Notes under the pieces: generated by a model
What the model was told of the DNA's origin: nothing
Database searches by the model: none
What the model saw: the letters and a program-made list of their open reading frames with translations, nothing else
Shown here: one piece after another, positions 9,474 through 17,828 of the stretch
How the letters are laid out: each line of letters opens with the position of its first letter
Position numbering within the stretch: position 1 is the first letter of the stretch
Made by a program: the position numbers and the translations under genes
Source: Gracilimonas sp040904925
GTDB lineage: Bacteria > Bacteroidota > Rhodothermia > Balneolales > Balneolaceae
Length of the DNA: 64,000 bases
Direction: 5' to 3'
Assembly (NCBI GenBank): GCA_040904925.1
Contig: JBBDSP010000027.1
Span: forward strand, 16,331 to 80,330

Positions 9474-9519
9474 GAGGTTTTAGGTGTTAGTTTAGCCTGA
9501 AACTAACACCTAAAACCTC
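9474..9519. repeat. Heptad-built hairpin after yraN
   Basis: Perfect 20-bp arms (GAGGTTTTAGGTGTTAGTTT and its complement) with a 6-nt loop. The arms are made of 7-mers such as AGGTTTT and AGGTGTT, and decayed copies continue to about 9533. It begins 12 nt beyond the yraN stop codon. Confidence 0.85.
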
Positions 9520-9530
9520 ACTTCTAACAC

Positions 9531-9896
9531 CTATCTGAATGCATCTTCAATGTGATTAAATTCCGGAGCTTCGTTATTTTTTTGGACGATTCCGACAATA
9601 TCAAAACGCATGGGCGAGCCTTCCATTTTACGCTCATACATCCATGCTTCAGAGGCTTTAAACACGTTTTTCACTTTTTCTTCGCTTACATGTTCAATAG
9701 GCTGTCCGAATTTAGTATTCGAGCGCATTTTCACTTCCACAAAAACGATTGCAGTATCATCGTAAGCTACAATATCAACTTCGGCGCGTTCAAAGAAATA
9801 ATTTCGCTCGAGGATTCTCCAGCCCTTTGATTCCAGATAAGCACAGGCCAGGTCTTCACCCTCATTGCCAATGTCCCGTTTCGACTTTTTAGTCAT
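9531..9896 (-). CDS. yraN: YraN family (UPF0102) nuclease-fold protein
   Basis: A 121-residue protein matching the UPF0102/YraN family throughout: the start (GNEGEDLACAYLESKGWRILERNY) is followed by the restriction-endonuclease-like active-site pattern, E in RAEVDIVAYDD and E-x-K in VFVEVKMRS. The family is widespread and its biological role remains poorly defined, probably in nucleic-acid processing or recombination. It overlaps the upstream regulator gene by 8 nt, suggesting translational coupling. Confidence 0.93.
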   Translation of the reverse strand: MTKKSKRDIGNEGEDLACAYLESKGWRILERNYFFERAEVDIVAYDDTAIVFVEVKMRSNTKFGQPIEHVSEEKVKNVFKASEAWMYERKMEGSPMRFDIVGIVQKNNEAPEFNHIEDAFR

Positions 9897-10461
9897 GCTC
9901 TTTCTTGGTTCCGGTCAATGATTCTTTTACTTCTACCAGTTTAACTAACTGTTTTAAGAATTTCAGATTCTTCTTATTGATATAAGGCAGCAAAGCCCCG
10001 GTGAAGCGCTCAAACATCTCCAGGAACTCCATATAGTTTTCAATACGGACTTTAAATTCCTTGCTCTCTTCATCATCCAAACCACCGGCTTCGAGGGTTT
10101 TTACGCATTCCTCAAGATTTTTGCGAATGGGGGCTATTTCACGTTGCTGTCGTTCACGAATAATGGTAGATACGATCTTCCAAACATCGGTTTCTGCAGA
10201 ATAGTAATCTTTTCGGTCACCGGGAAAACTTTCTTTATGGATAAGCTCCCAATCCAGCAGCCGGCGCAAGTTCATATTGGCGTTACCGCGACTGATATCT
10301 AGCGTGTCCATGATGGTATCTGTATCCAGCGGTTGAGATTCGGCATACAACAGTGCATGAATCTGAGACATGGTTTTATTAATTCCCCATGCCGAAGCCA
10401 TCTCACCCCAAAGAAGGACGAATTGGTCTAATGCTTCCTGATATGCCTTGCTGTGTTCCAT
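9889..10461 (-). CDS. GbsR/MarR-type transcriptional regulator
   Basis: A 190-residue regulator with a winged helix-turn-helix N-terminal half (about 15-90; TMSQIHALLYAESQPLDTDTIMDTLDISRGNANMNLRRL) and a helical C-terminal half, as in the GbsR family that controls osmoprotectant uptake or membrane-stress genes. No glycine-betaine genes are adjacent, so its target is unknown. The 8-nt overlap with yraN and the hairpin upstream (10478-10523) place it in a run of minus-strand housekeeping genes. Confidence 0.88.
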   Translation of the reverse strand: MEHSKAYQEALDQFVLLWGEMASAWGINKTMSQIHALLYAESQPLDTDTIMDTLDISRGNANMNLRRLLDWELIHKESFPGDRKDYYSAETDVWKIVSTIIRERQQREIAPIRKNLEECVKTLEAGGLDDEESKEFKVRIENYMEFLEMFERFTGALLPYINKKNLKFLKQLVKLVEVKESLTGTKKEHD

Positions 10462-10477
10462 ATAGGTGGGTTATTCA

Positions 10478-10523
10478 TTAATCGTTATTCGTATGCTTGA
10501 CATAAGATACGAATAACGATTAA
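10478..10523. repeat. Heptad-built hairpin after the FmdB-like gene
   Basis: Perfect 17-bp arms TTAATCGTTATTCGTAT (10478-10494) and its complement (10507-10523), loop 12 nt. 7-mer units ending in ACGA (ATAACGA, TTAACGA, GTCACGA) extend to the FmdB-like gene, whose stop is 12 nt away. Confidence 0.85.
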
Positions 10524-10534
10524 CCATTAACGAG

Positions 10535-10822
10535 TCACGATTTTGTTTCTGGGGCACTTTGGGTTTTTGGAGTTTCAGCTTTGGTTTCCGTGCTTCCATT
10601 TTCAGTAGCGTCTGCCGGAGGTGTTGAAGCTGATTTCCGTCCGCCGTCTTTATAATCGGTCACGTACCAGCCTTCGCCTTTATAGACCACACCGCCCCCG
10701 CCGGAAATAATGCGTTTCACTTTTTGTCCGGTAGTTGGACATGTTGTCAGTGCATCTTCACTCATCTTCTGTACGATTTCGAATGTAGTTCCGTCTTCTC
10801 TTTTATATTCGTAAGTAGGCAT
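10535..10822 (-). CDS. FmdB-like small protein with a degenerate zinc ribbon
   Basis: A 95-residue protein that follows the FmdB/CxxC_CXXC_SSSS family: YEYKREDGTTFEIVQKMSEDALTTCP, then VKRIISGGGGVVYKGEGWYVTDY. The family normally has two CxxC knuckles (Y-E-Y-x-C-x-x-C and C-P-x-C). Here only one Cys remains (in TTCPTTG), so zinc binding in the usual way is not possible. The C-terminal 35 residues are a low-complexity Ala/Thr/Glu tail. Function of the family is uncertain (often called a regulatory protein). Confidence 0.85.
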   Translation of the reverse strand: MPTYEYKREDGTTFEIVQKMSEDALTTCPTTGQKVKRIISGGGGVVYKGEGWYVTDYKDGGRKSASTPPADATENGSTETKAETPKTQSAPETKS

Positions 10823-10894
10823 TTTTGGAAATGTTGAATTGGTTAATGATGAATTTTAAATGGCTTTATACAAATTTTATGCCATTTAAGCTTC

Positions 10895-12088
10895 TTAAGA
10901 CAAACTTGATAACCCGTTTTTAAGTCGTTTCATTGCCTCTTCAAGATCATCCATAGAGGCTGCATAGCTGAGGCGGATTCCGTTGGGTTCCCCGAACGCA
11001 TCTCCGGGCACAAGGGCCAGGCCAAATTCATCCAGGAGATATAGACACAGGTCAGTGGAAGAACCAATGGGAGTGCCGTCCGATTTCTTGGAACCGATAT
11101 AGTGAGAGATATCCGGAAATACATAAAACGCACCGCCCGGAGTGAAACAGCTTACGCCTTCGATGGCATTCAGCGCATCCACCAAATAATCACGGCGTTT
11201 TTTGAACTGTTCCCGCATGGCTTTTACTTCATCAAGATTTCCTTTGTAAGCAGCCTCTCCAGCTTTCTGGGAAATGGAGGAAGGGGCGGAGGTCTCCTGA
11301 CTTTGGATTTTGGAAACGGCACTTACCACATCATTATGAGCGGCTAGGTATCCAAGTCGCCAGCCGGTCATGGCAAAGCCTTTGGAAAATCCGTTGATCA
11401 AAACTGTTCGGTTTTTAAGATCAGGAGCTATATTCAAGATACTTACATGCTCTCCCTCAAAAACGATATACTCATAAATTTCGTCAGAGATCACATAAAC
11501 CTGAGGATGCTTTCGCAGCACTTCTGCCAATCTTTCCAGTTCTTCAGCGGTGTATTGAGCTCCCGTTGGATTGGATGGAGAGCAAAGGATCAGGGCCTTG
11601 GTTTTGTCAGTGATAGCTTCTTCAAGCTGCTCGGGTGTTAATTTGAAATTATTCTCAAACGAAGTTCGAATGGTTACCGATTTTCCTTCAGCCAAACGAA
11701 CCATTTCCGGATAAGAAACCCAGTACGGAGCCGGAATGATCACCTCATCACCGGGATCAACCAATGCAAGAATGCTGAATCCAACAGACTGCTTGGCCCC
11801 ATTTGAGCATATGATCTGAGATGGATCGTAATCCAGGTTGTTGTCTCTTTTTAATTTGGCACAAATAGCCTCCCGCAATTCAGGCGTTCCCGGATTCATG
11901 GTATACCCGTGGAACCCATCACTGATTGCCTGAATAGCAGCATCACAAATATGCTTTGGCGTTTTGAAATCAGGTTCACCGGCGCTTAAAGAAACGATGG
12001 ATTTACCTTGCCGTTTAAGCTCTTTGGCTCGTCCGGTAACTTTAAGTGTTGCAGAGGGCTGTAAATTTTGTGCTCGTTTTGAAATCAT
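10895..12088 (-). CDS. Pyridoxal-phosphate aminotransferase, aspartate aminotransferase type
   Basis: A class I/II aminotransferase of 397 residues from the chosen start. It carries the family hallmarks SLSAGEPDF, the substrate/PLP segment CSPSNPTGAQYT, VISDEIYEY and the PLP-lysine motif GFSKGFAMTGWRLGY. It is expected to transfer the amino group between aspartate and 2-oxoglutarate in amino-acid metabolism. The ORF extends 21 codons upstream to 12151, but those residues (MCKPFIFRSLLHS...) are unlike the family N-terminus; the start MISKRAQNLQPSATL at 12088 fits homologues. It lies downstream of coaD on the same strand. Confidence 0.93.
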   Translation of the reverse strand: MISKRAQNLQPSATLKVTGRAKELKRQGKSIVSLSAGEPDFKTPKHICDAAIQAISDGFHGYTMNPGTPELREAICAKLKRDNNLDYDPSQIICSNGAKQSVGFSILALVDPGDEVIIPAPYWVSYPEMVRLAEGKSVTIRTSFENNFKLTPEQLEEAITDKTKALILCSPSNPTGAQYTAEELERLAEVLRKHPQVYVISDEIYEYIVFEGEHVSILNIAPDLKNRTVLINGFSKGFAMTGWRLGYLAAHNDVVSAVSKIQSQETSAPSSISQKAGEAAYKGNLDEVKAMREQFKKRRDYLVDALNAIEGVSCFTPGGAFYVFPDISHYIGSKKSDGTPIGSSTDLCLYLLDEFGLALVPGDAFGEPNGIRLSYAASMDDLEEAMKRLKNGLSSLS

Positions 12089-12174
12089 AATTTTTGAAAA
12101 TAGAACTAACAGTGAGTGTAAAAGTGATCGGAATATAAAGGGCTTGCACAAAGAAAAGTAGAGTTTTGCGGGAC

Positions 12175-12672
12175 TTAATTATTGTCTTTGAACTTTTCTT
12201 TCAATGCTTTGGCCACAATTTCTGGCACAAAGGATGTGAGGTCTCCGCCCCAGTAGGCTACTTCCTTTACAATGGATGCAGATATAAAGGTGAATTCCTC
12301 ATCCGGCATGAGAAAAATAGTATCAACTTCAGGGGCCAGACGTTTGTTGGTGAGTGCCATCCTAAATTCATATTCAAAATCTGAGATCTGCCGAACTCCT
12401 CTGACCAAAGTATCTGCCTTCATATCTACGGCATGATCGACAAGCAGTCCCGTAAATTGTTTGACCTTCACTTTCCTAGCCCAGCTTTTATCTTTTATAC
12501 AGGCCTTTATAAGTTCAACCCGCTCATCACCGGAAAAGACGGCATCCTTTTCTTTATTAACGGCTACGGTAACGATGATGGTCTCAAATAGCTTGGTAGC
12601 CCGCTCAAGGATGTCAAGGTGGCCGTTGGTGATTGGGTCAAATGAACCTGGATATAAAGCGATGGTTTTCAT
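12175..12672 (-). CDS. coaD: Phosphopantetheine adenylyltransferase
   Basis: A 165-residue enzyme of coenzyme A synthesis: ATP plus 4'-phosphopantetheine gives dephospho-CoA. The nucleotidyltransferase motif T-x-G-H is visible in YPGSFDPITNGHLDILERA (residues 7-25), with VRGVRQISDFEYE and the ISASIVKEVA signature near 125-140. Length is normal for CoaD. It follows rsmD with a 10-nt gap, a classical bacterial pairing, so the two are probably one transcript. Confidence 0.97.
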   Translation of the reverse strand: MKTIALYPGSFDPITNGHLDILERATKLFETIIVTVAVNKEKDAVFSGDERVELIKACIKDKSWARKVKVKQFTGLLVDHAVDMKADTLVRGVRQISDFEYEFRMALTNKRLAPEVDTIFLMPDEEFTFISASIVKEVAYWGGDLTSFVPEIVAKALKEKFKDNN

Positions 12673-12682
12673 AGGGGTGAAT

Positions 12683-13237
12683 TTATTTTGAATCTATCGG
12701 ATGCTTTTCAAAGATGCTAACAATGGTTCGTCCGTATGCTTTTGAGAACGAGCAGTGCGGATGATCGGTGAAGTCCTTGTATTTATCATGCTCCAGCATC
12801 AGCCAGCCTTCATCGGTAAGCCAGTTATTGGACAGAATTTGTTCAATCATTTCATCCATGAACGGATAGTCGTAAGGTGGATCACAAAAGATGAAATGAT
12901 GCGGGGTTGCCATGCCGTTCAAAAATCGTTGCACATCAGAACAAACGATCCTCATCTGCTTGTCGATCCCGAACTGCGTGGCGGTCTTCTCTATCTGCTT
13001 CACGTTATCAGGGTCAATCTCAACGGCAGTTACATGTTTGGAGCCCCGCGAAATAGCTTCAAAGCCAAGACTTCCTGAACCGGCGAAAAGATCCAATATT
13101 ATTGTTCCTTCCATGAAAACGCGCGCTTCAATAAGATTGAAGATGCTTTCTTTAGTACGGTCGGTAGTGGGGCGTACGTCCAGTCCTTTGGGAATGTTGA
13201 AATGACGGCCTTTAAGTTTTCCTGTAATGATCCGCAT
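12683..13237 (-). CDS. rsmD: 16S rRNA (guanine(966)-N(2))-methyltransferase
   Basis: A 184-residue SAM-dependent rRNA methyltransferase. The start MRIITGKLKGRHFNIPKG and RPTTDRTKESIFN are family signatures; SAM motif I is LDLFAGSGSLGFEA (about 49-62) and the catalytic motif IV is DPPYDYPF (about 119-126). It modifies m2G966 during 30S assembly. The position directly upstream of coaD supports the call. Confidence 0.96.
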   Translation of the reverse strand: MRIITGKLKGRHFNIPKGLDVRPTTDRTKESIFNLIEARVFMEGTIILDLFAGSGSLGFEAISRGSKHVTAVEIDPDNVKQIEKTATQFGIDKQMRIVCSDVQRFLNGMATPHHFIFCDPPYDYPFMDEMIEQILSNNWLTDEGWLMLEHDKYKDFTDHPHCSFSKAYGRTIVSIFEKHPIDSK

Positions 13238-13256
13238 GGCGGAATGGTTAATTTTT

Positions 13257-13304
13257 AGTTTTAAATGTTAAATAAAATCTAGCCTTAATTTAACATTTAA
13301 AACT
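13257..13304. repeat. Heptad-built hairpin after the DUF3822-like gene
   Basis: Perfect 17-bp arms AGTTTTAAATGTTAAAT (13257-13273) and its complement (13288-13304), loop 14 nt. 7-mer units of the type TAAATGT are visible in both arms. It starts 20 nt beyond the upstream gene's stop codon. Confidence 0.85.
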
Positions 13305-13323
13305 GAGCATTTAATATTTGAAA

Positions 13324-14184
13324 TTAAAAGTCGAGACTAAGGAGAATAGCAGGGAAAGCGGCAGCGAGATCAAAGCCATAGGTTTCTTCTTCGGCCTGAA
13401 CACCAATGCCTTGAAGTGAGTTGAGTTTTAAGATCTCAGCCGAATCATCCCAGAATCCCTGAAGAGCCTGTTCAACTTCATGTGTTTGATGCCCGAACAG
13501 ATAAATGGTTTCATGAAGCCCGCGCATCCAGCTTGAGTTGGCCGCATGTTGCATCCAGTGGTAGGGAAGGTCTTCAGGCTGATCAAAAGAAATGTAGGTT
13601 GCTGCTCTGAACTTACCGAGTAAAAATGAGGTGATGGAAATGATATTATTGTGGCAGCCGATCATCAGAAAAGAACCACCTGGCTTGGCAAATGAAGACC
13701 ACTTTTGTGCGATCTCAAAATCACTGTTGAAATCAGTAGTGGCTATCTGCGTAGTCAGCTCGTCAAAGCCTTCCATAAGATTCCGGCGGCGAACCGACAG
13801 AAACTTGTATTCATTGTTGTGAAGAGTATGCCAGGTAGGCTCCATATGCTCCCGTTTTACTCCTTTCATCAGGATGGCGAGATGGTCTTCCCGTTCGTCT
13901 GCATTGTCATAGACTACTTTTGGGAAAACGGTCCAGCATTCGTGAGCCGGATGAGTTAAAGCACGTACTGATTTAATATTATGCTCGGTACGGAAACGGT
14001 CGAAGGTAGAGAGGATGTGGGGAAAATGATCTTCATGCTGACGGGTAATGGCATTTATCACATCAAAATTGAAGTCAAAGGAGCCAATACGAAAAAGGTG
14101 CTTGTCTTTTTCAGGATCATTAATAGAATAGAAAAGCCGATCCGAAAAAAAACAAACACCTAAATTAGCTGAAGTTTCACCCAT
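13324..14184 (-). CDS. DUF3822-like protein
   Basis: A 286-residue cytoplasmic protein. Its place immediately upstream of rsmD and coaD is the usual place of DUF3822 genes in Bacteroidota, and the overall plan (a duplicated alpha/beta fold with short glycine-rich turns, DRLFYSINDPEKD near the start) fits that actin-like, ASKHA-fold family. No catalytic motif is recognised. Start and stop are sound; it shares a TAATG stop-start overlap with the upstream small membrane protein, so the two are translationally coupled. The family call rests largely on context. Confidence 0.7.
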   Translation of the reverse strand: MGETSANLGVCFFSDRLFYSINDPEKDKHLFRIGSFDFNFDVINAITRQHEDHFPHILSTFDRFRTEHNIKSVRALTHPAHECWTVFPKVVYDNADEREDHLAILMKGVKREHMEPTWHTLHNNEYKFLSVRRRNLMEGFDELTTQIATTDFNSDFEIAQKWSSFAKPGGSFLMIGCHNNIISITSFLLGKFRAATYISFDQPEDLPYHWMQHAANSSWMRGLHETIYLFGHQTHEVEQALQGFWDDSAEILKLNSLQGIGVQAEEETYGFDLAAAFPAILLSLDF

Positions 14185-14657
14185 TAATTCCAGTTTGGAG
14201 CATTACGCATCGTAGTACGTTCAAGGCTGCCAATAGCATCATCAGAACCCGGATCCGTCAGCAAATAGATCTGAGGATTTAAAGTATCATTCAGAGCATA
14301 CTCAAATTTCGGATAAGGAGGACGAGGGGAATAAACCAGAGAATCAGGAGTGAATACATCGAATGTTCGTCCGAAAAGACTATCTCCCATGGCTATCATT
14401 AAAGAGTCTGTTTTTAGGAAATTAACGAGACTGTCCAAACCACCTTCAGTTGGAGGGAAGGTGTCAAATTCGTTCTCGTATTGAATGAGGGCATCTTTGG
14501 TATCCGTCATGCGCTGGCGAACTTGTTCGGTGAGGGCTTCACGCTCCAAAACTTGTTGATATGGAGTTACCAGTGAATCATACAACCAATAAGTAAGTCC
14601 CAGAATTACGATTCCAAGTACAATTGTCAGAATTTTATTACGCGAATCAATGTCCAT
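14184..14657 (-). CDS. Small membrane-anchored protein, pseudopilin (GspG)-like in plan
   Basis: A 157-residue protein with one N-terminal membrane segment (about residues 8-28, ILTIVLGIVILGLTYWLYDSL), a coiled-coil stretch (33-62), then a short globular part with YENEFDTFPPTEGGLDSLVNFL. That last pattern recalls the post-helix segment of type II secretion pseudopilins, but the prepilin peptidase site (G then F-T-L-x-E) is absent. A periplasmic scaffold is more likely than a true pilin. It overlaps the DUF3822-like gene by one base (TAATG). Confidence 0.7.
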   Translation of the reverse strand: MDIDSRNKILTIVLGIVILGLTYWLYDSLVTPYQQVLEREALTEQVRQRMTDTKDALIQYENEFDTFPPTEGGLDSLVNFLKTDSLMIAMGDSLFGRTFDVFTPDSLVYSPRPPYPKFEYALNDTLNPQIYLLTDPGSDDAIGSLERTTMRNAPNWN

Positions 14658-14755
14658 GTGGCAAGCAAATGAGTTAAAAAATTATGTTTAAATCCCAAGT
14701 AAAATTCGGAGAAAGAAAATACATGCACACCCATAGATATGCAACTTTCTGTAGT

Positions 14756-14772
14756 ATTCATAAAATATGAAT
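14756..14772. promoter_or_regulatory. Inverted repeat upstream of the MATE gene
   Basis: ATTCATA-AAA-TATGAAT, a perfect 7-3-7 repeat 49 nt upstream of the MATE exporter start in a divergent intergenic region. Possible repressor site; the AT-rich setting makes chance occurrence plausible. Confidence 0.35.
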
Positions 14773-14820
14773 TTAAAATTCTATTTAAGCCCTTATTTTA
14801 GCACCCAATTTTAACCCGAA

Positions 14821-16134
14821 ATGCAGGCCGGTTTGAACCGAAAAATACTCCGCCTCGCCATCCCAAATATCATCAGTAATCTTTCTGTTCCATTGCTTGG
14901 AGCCGTTGATACTGCTGTTGTAGGGCGTCTTGAGCATGTTTATTACCTGGGAGCCATAGCAGTAGGAAGCATCATATTTGACTTTATATTTTGGGGATTC
15001 GGCTTTCTCAGGATGGGGACCACAGGTATGGTTGCACAAGCCTACGGAGCACAAGAAGAGCGAAAAACGCGCATTATTTTATTTCGGGTGTTACTGGTTG
15101 CGGGTATAAGCAGTGCTTTTATTTTACTGATCCAATACCCCCTGATCGATGCCTCACTCTTTATCGTCAATGCATCGCCCGAAGTAGAGGAATATACCCG
15201 CCTGTACTATCATATACGCATTTTTGCAGCTCCCGCAACACTCGCTCTTTTTGGATTGAATGGGTGGTTTCTCGGTATGCAGAATTCAACCTATCCAATG
15301 ATCATTACTATTTTCTTAAATATTGTAAATATTGCGCTGAACCTCATTTTTGTGTTCCGATTTAATATGACGGTTGACGGAGTGGCGACAGGTAGTTTAA
15401 TCGCTAGCTTCCTTGCCCTCGGGCTGGCTGTGATCCTGTACAAGAAAAAATATGGCGGGGTGAAGTTAAATATCAGCTGGGGTGAACTCGTGGAAACCGA
15501 AGAGCTGAAAAAGTTCTTTTCAGTGAACAGAGATATTGTGATCCGGACTTTGTGCCTGATCTTTTCGTATGCATTCTTTACCGCAAAATCGGCTGAGATG
15601 GGAGATGTGGTTCTAGCCGCAAATACTATTTTGTTGCAAATGTGGTACATCAGCTCGTATGGAACCGACGGCTTTGCCTATGCTGCTGAGAGTTTGGTGG
15701 GAAGATTTAAAGGGGCCCGGGATTCCACTCAGCTAAAAGCTGCGGTAAAAGCTAATATGCTTTGGGGACTTGGCCTTGGAATACTGGGAACCACGACCTA
15801 TGCTATTTTTGATGCAGAGATCATCGCGCTTTTCACCGATAAAGAAAATGTGATCGCAGTAGCAATGACGGTTGTGATATGGCTTATTGCGGCACCTATT
15901 GTCAATAGTGTATGTTTTATCTGGGATGGAGTATATATTGGTGCAACGGCCACAGGTGCTATGCGGAATTCTATGCTGGTGGCTACTATCCTCGTTTTCA
16001 TCCCGGTATATTATATAAGTGAACCCTTTGCGGGCATTCATGCGCTATGGATGGCGATGACGGCTTTTATGGTGGCGAGAGGAGTGATACTCTCGTTGTA
16101 TGCACCTTCTCGAATTTTTGGCAGCTCCTCTTGA
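14821..16134 (+). CDS. MATE family efflux transporter
   Basis: A 437-residue inner-membrane protein with about 12 hydrophobic segments and the MATE/DinF N-terminal pattern IPNIISNLSVPLLGAVDTAVVGRL (residues 13-36), repeated in weaker form at the start of the second half. It exports cationic compounds or drugs in exchange for Na+ or H+. Length and topology are normal. It is divergent from the small membrane-protein gene; the inverted repeat at 14756 could be its operator. Confidence 0.93.
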   Translation: MQAGLNRKILRLAIPNIISNLSVPLLGAVDTAVVGRLEHVYYLGAIAVGSIIFDFIFWGFGFLRMGTTGMVAQAYGAQEERKTRIILFRVLLVAGISSAFILLIQYPLIDASLFIVNASPEVEEYTRLYYHIRIFAAPATLALFGLNGWFLGMQNSTYPMIITIFLNIVNIALNLIFVFRFNMTVDGVATGSLIASFLALGLAVILYKKKYGGVKLNISWGELVETEELKKFFSVNRDIVIRTLCLIFSYAFFTAKSAEMGDVVLAANTILLQMWYISSYGTDGFAYAAESLVGRFKGARDSTQLKAAVKANMLWGLGLGILGTTTYAIFDAEIIALFTDKENVIAVAMTVVIWLIAAPIVNSVCFIWDGVYIGATATGAMRNSMLVATILVFIPVYYISEPFAGIHALWMAMTAFMVARGVILSLYAPSRIFGSSS

Positions 16135-16250
16135 TGTTTAGTTTACACCTCGCTTTTAATTATAAAAATATCAGTTTAATAAAGCTGAATGGTAGATACT
16201 CATATTACATTAAGTCTATATACTTATACTGAAAGAAATAAATAATCAGG

Positions 16251-17162
16251 ATGACTTTTATCAAAGAAATAGCACAAACATTTTTAAAAGCCATTAACGC
16301 TTTTATCGAAGATAACGGCTTTCAGTACAGTGCTGCGGTTTCGTTTTACACGCTATTTTCTTTGGCGCCCATCGTAATGATCTCTGTTTATACAGCCGGA
16401 ATCTTTGTAGGTAATGCAAGCGTAATGAAAGAATTGACAGAATTCTTGAACGAAACGGTTGGTTCCTCCAGTGCAGAAGCGGTAATGTTATTGGTTCAAA
16501 CTATTCAGACCGATAGCAGTAATGTTCTATATTTGATTATAAGTATCGGTTTCCTCGTTATATCTGCTACTACCGTTTTTGTGCAATTTAAAGATTCCTT
16601 TAACCGCATTTTCATGATGGTAACAAAGCCCGATGTCGGATTTTTGAAAACGATATTAGATCGTGCCATAGCTTTTGGGATGATCGTGCTTTTGGGCGTA
16701 GCCCTGATCGCATCTTTAATATTAGACACGATTTTAGTGGCTTTGTTTGATCTGCTATCCTCTCAATTTGAGGCTGTCAATTTGATCATGGCTTCGGTTG
16801 GGAGTAATATCATCACAATGGTCATGATATTTGTGGCTATACTGCTAATGTTCTATATCCTGCCTGATGTGTATGTAAGATGGAAAGCACTCATTTATGG
16901 CAGTTTGGTTACAACCATACTCCTTATACTTGGGAAATTTGGGGTGGGCATGGTTATTGGAAATAGTCCACTTAACCAGCTTTCAGGGGCATCTTCATCT
17001 ATTATTATTTTGATGTTGTGGGTGTACTATTCCTGCATTATTATATTTTTCGGAATAGAGTTGGTGAAAGCGCTTGGAGAAAAAGGAGATCGCGAAATAA
17101 AGGCCGGAAAATATGCCAGAAGAATAAAAATGGTAGATTTTTTCCCAAATATTAAAGAATAG
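16251..17162 (+). CDS. YihY/BrkB family membrane protein
   Basis: A 303-residue protein with about six membrane segments. The family signature is clear: NGFQYSAAVSFYTLFSLAPIVMISVYTAGIF near the start and LMLWVYYSCIIIFFGIELVKAL near the end. The family is widely conserved, once misnamed ribonuclease BN, and its function in the inner membrane is not settled. The sixA-like gene begins 8 nt after its stop codon, suggesting an operon. Confidence 0.93.
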   Translation: MTFIKEIAQTFLKAINAFIEDNGFQYSAAVSFYTLFSLAPIVMISVYTAGIFVGNASVMKELTEFLNETVGSSSAEAVMLLVQTIQTDSSNVLYLIISIGFLVISATTVFVQFKDSFNRIFMMVTKPDVGFLKTILDRAIAFGMIVLLGVALIASLILDTILVALFDLLSSQFEAVNLIMASVGSNIITMVMIFVAILLMFYILPDVYVRWKALIYGSLVTTILLILGKFGVGMVIGNSPLNQLSGASSSIIILMLWVYYSCIIIFFGIELVKALGEKGDREIKAGKYARRIKMVDFFPNIKE

Positions 17163-17170
17163 ACTAAATA

Positions 17171-17677
17171 ATGAAACAGATCTTATTGATGAGACATGCA
17201 AAATCTAGCTGGGAAGACCCGGGACAAAAAGATTTTGATCGGCCGCTGGCAGAAAGGGGACTCAATGACGCGCCCATGATGGGGCAGTTTATTTGGGAAA
17301 GTAAGTACAAGCCGAGTTGGGTAATTTCATCTCCGGCCCAACGCGCAAAAGAAACAACCGAGCTAAGCATGAGGGCAGCGAAAGTTAATGAAGAGCAGAT
17401 CAACTGGAATGAGGGTTTATATTTTGGCTCTGTTAGTGATTACGTCGCCGCCATTCAATCAACCCCTGATGAGCACGAAAGGGTTTTAATCGTGGGCCAT
17501 AATCCACTGATGGAGAATACAGCCGGCATTTTAGCGGGGGGCGAACAAAAAACAGCCCTGCGCATGCCAACCTCAGCCCTCATTTGTCTGGAAACATTCG
17601 CAGACTCCTGGGAAAACATAACCCCCGGCACCTGCCAGATCAAATGGATGATGATCCCCAAAATTTTGAAAAAATAG
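17171..17677 (+). CDS. SixA-like histidine phosphatase
   Basis: A 168-residue histidine phosphatase (phosphoglycerate mutase fold) of the short SixA type. The catalytic RHA motif is in LLMRHAKSSWED (residues 5-16), and the second catalytic His is in VLIVGHNPLMENTAG (about 104-118). SixA proteins dephosphorylate phosphohistidine in signalling or PTS proteins; the target here is unknown. It is 8 nt downstream of the BrkB gene and is followed by a heptad hairpin. Confidence 0.9.
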   Translation: MKQILLMRHAKSSWEDPGQKDFDRPLAERGLNDAPMMGQFIWESKYKPSWVISSPAQRAKETTELSMRAAKVNEEQINWNEGLYFGSVSDYVAAIQSTPDEHERVLIVGHNPLMENTAGILAGGEQKTALRMPTSALICLETFADSWENITPGTCQIKWMMIPKILKK

Positions 17678-17689
17678 AGGTGAGGTATT

Positions 17690-17737
17690 AGGTGTTAGGT
17701 TTTAGGTGTCAGAGACGAAGCCTAAAACCTAACACCT
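17690..17737. repeat. Heptad-built hairpin after the sixA-like gene
   Basis: Perfect 17-bp arms AGGTGTTAGGTTTTAGG (17690-17706) and its complement (17721-17737). Units AGGTATT, AGGTGTT, AGGTTTT, AGGTGTC follow one another every 7 nt. It starts 13 nt beyond the stop codon, and a partial third arm runs to about 17755. Confidence 0.88.
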
Positions 17738-17828
17738 CATGTCTAAAACCTAACTTAAATCCTTAATAATTTCTGTCGATTTGTTATATTGACCCAGCTA
17801 AAAAATTCAACTCAATCATTTACAGCAG

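Noticed and set aside
10895..12151. Extended start of the aminotransferase at 12151
   Set aside because: The extra 21 residues do not resemble the family N-terminus, while the internal ATG does.
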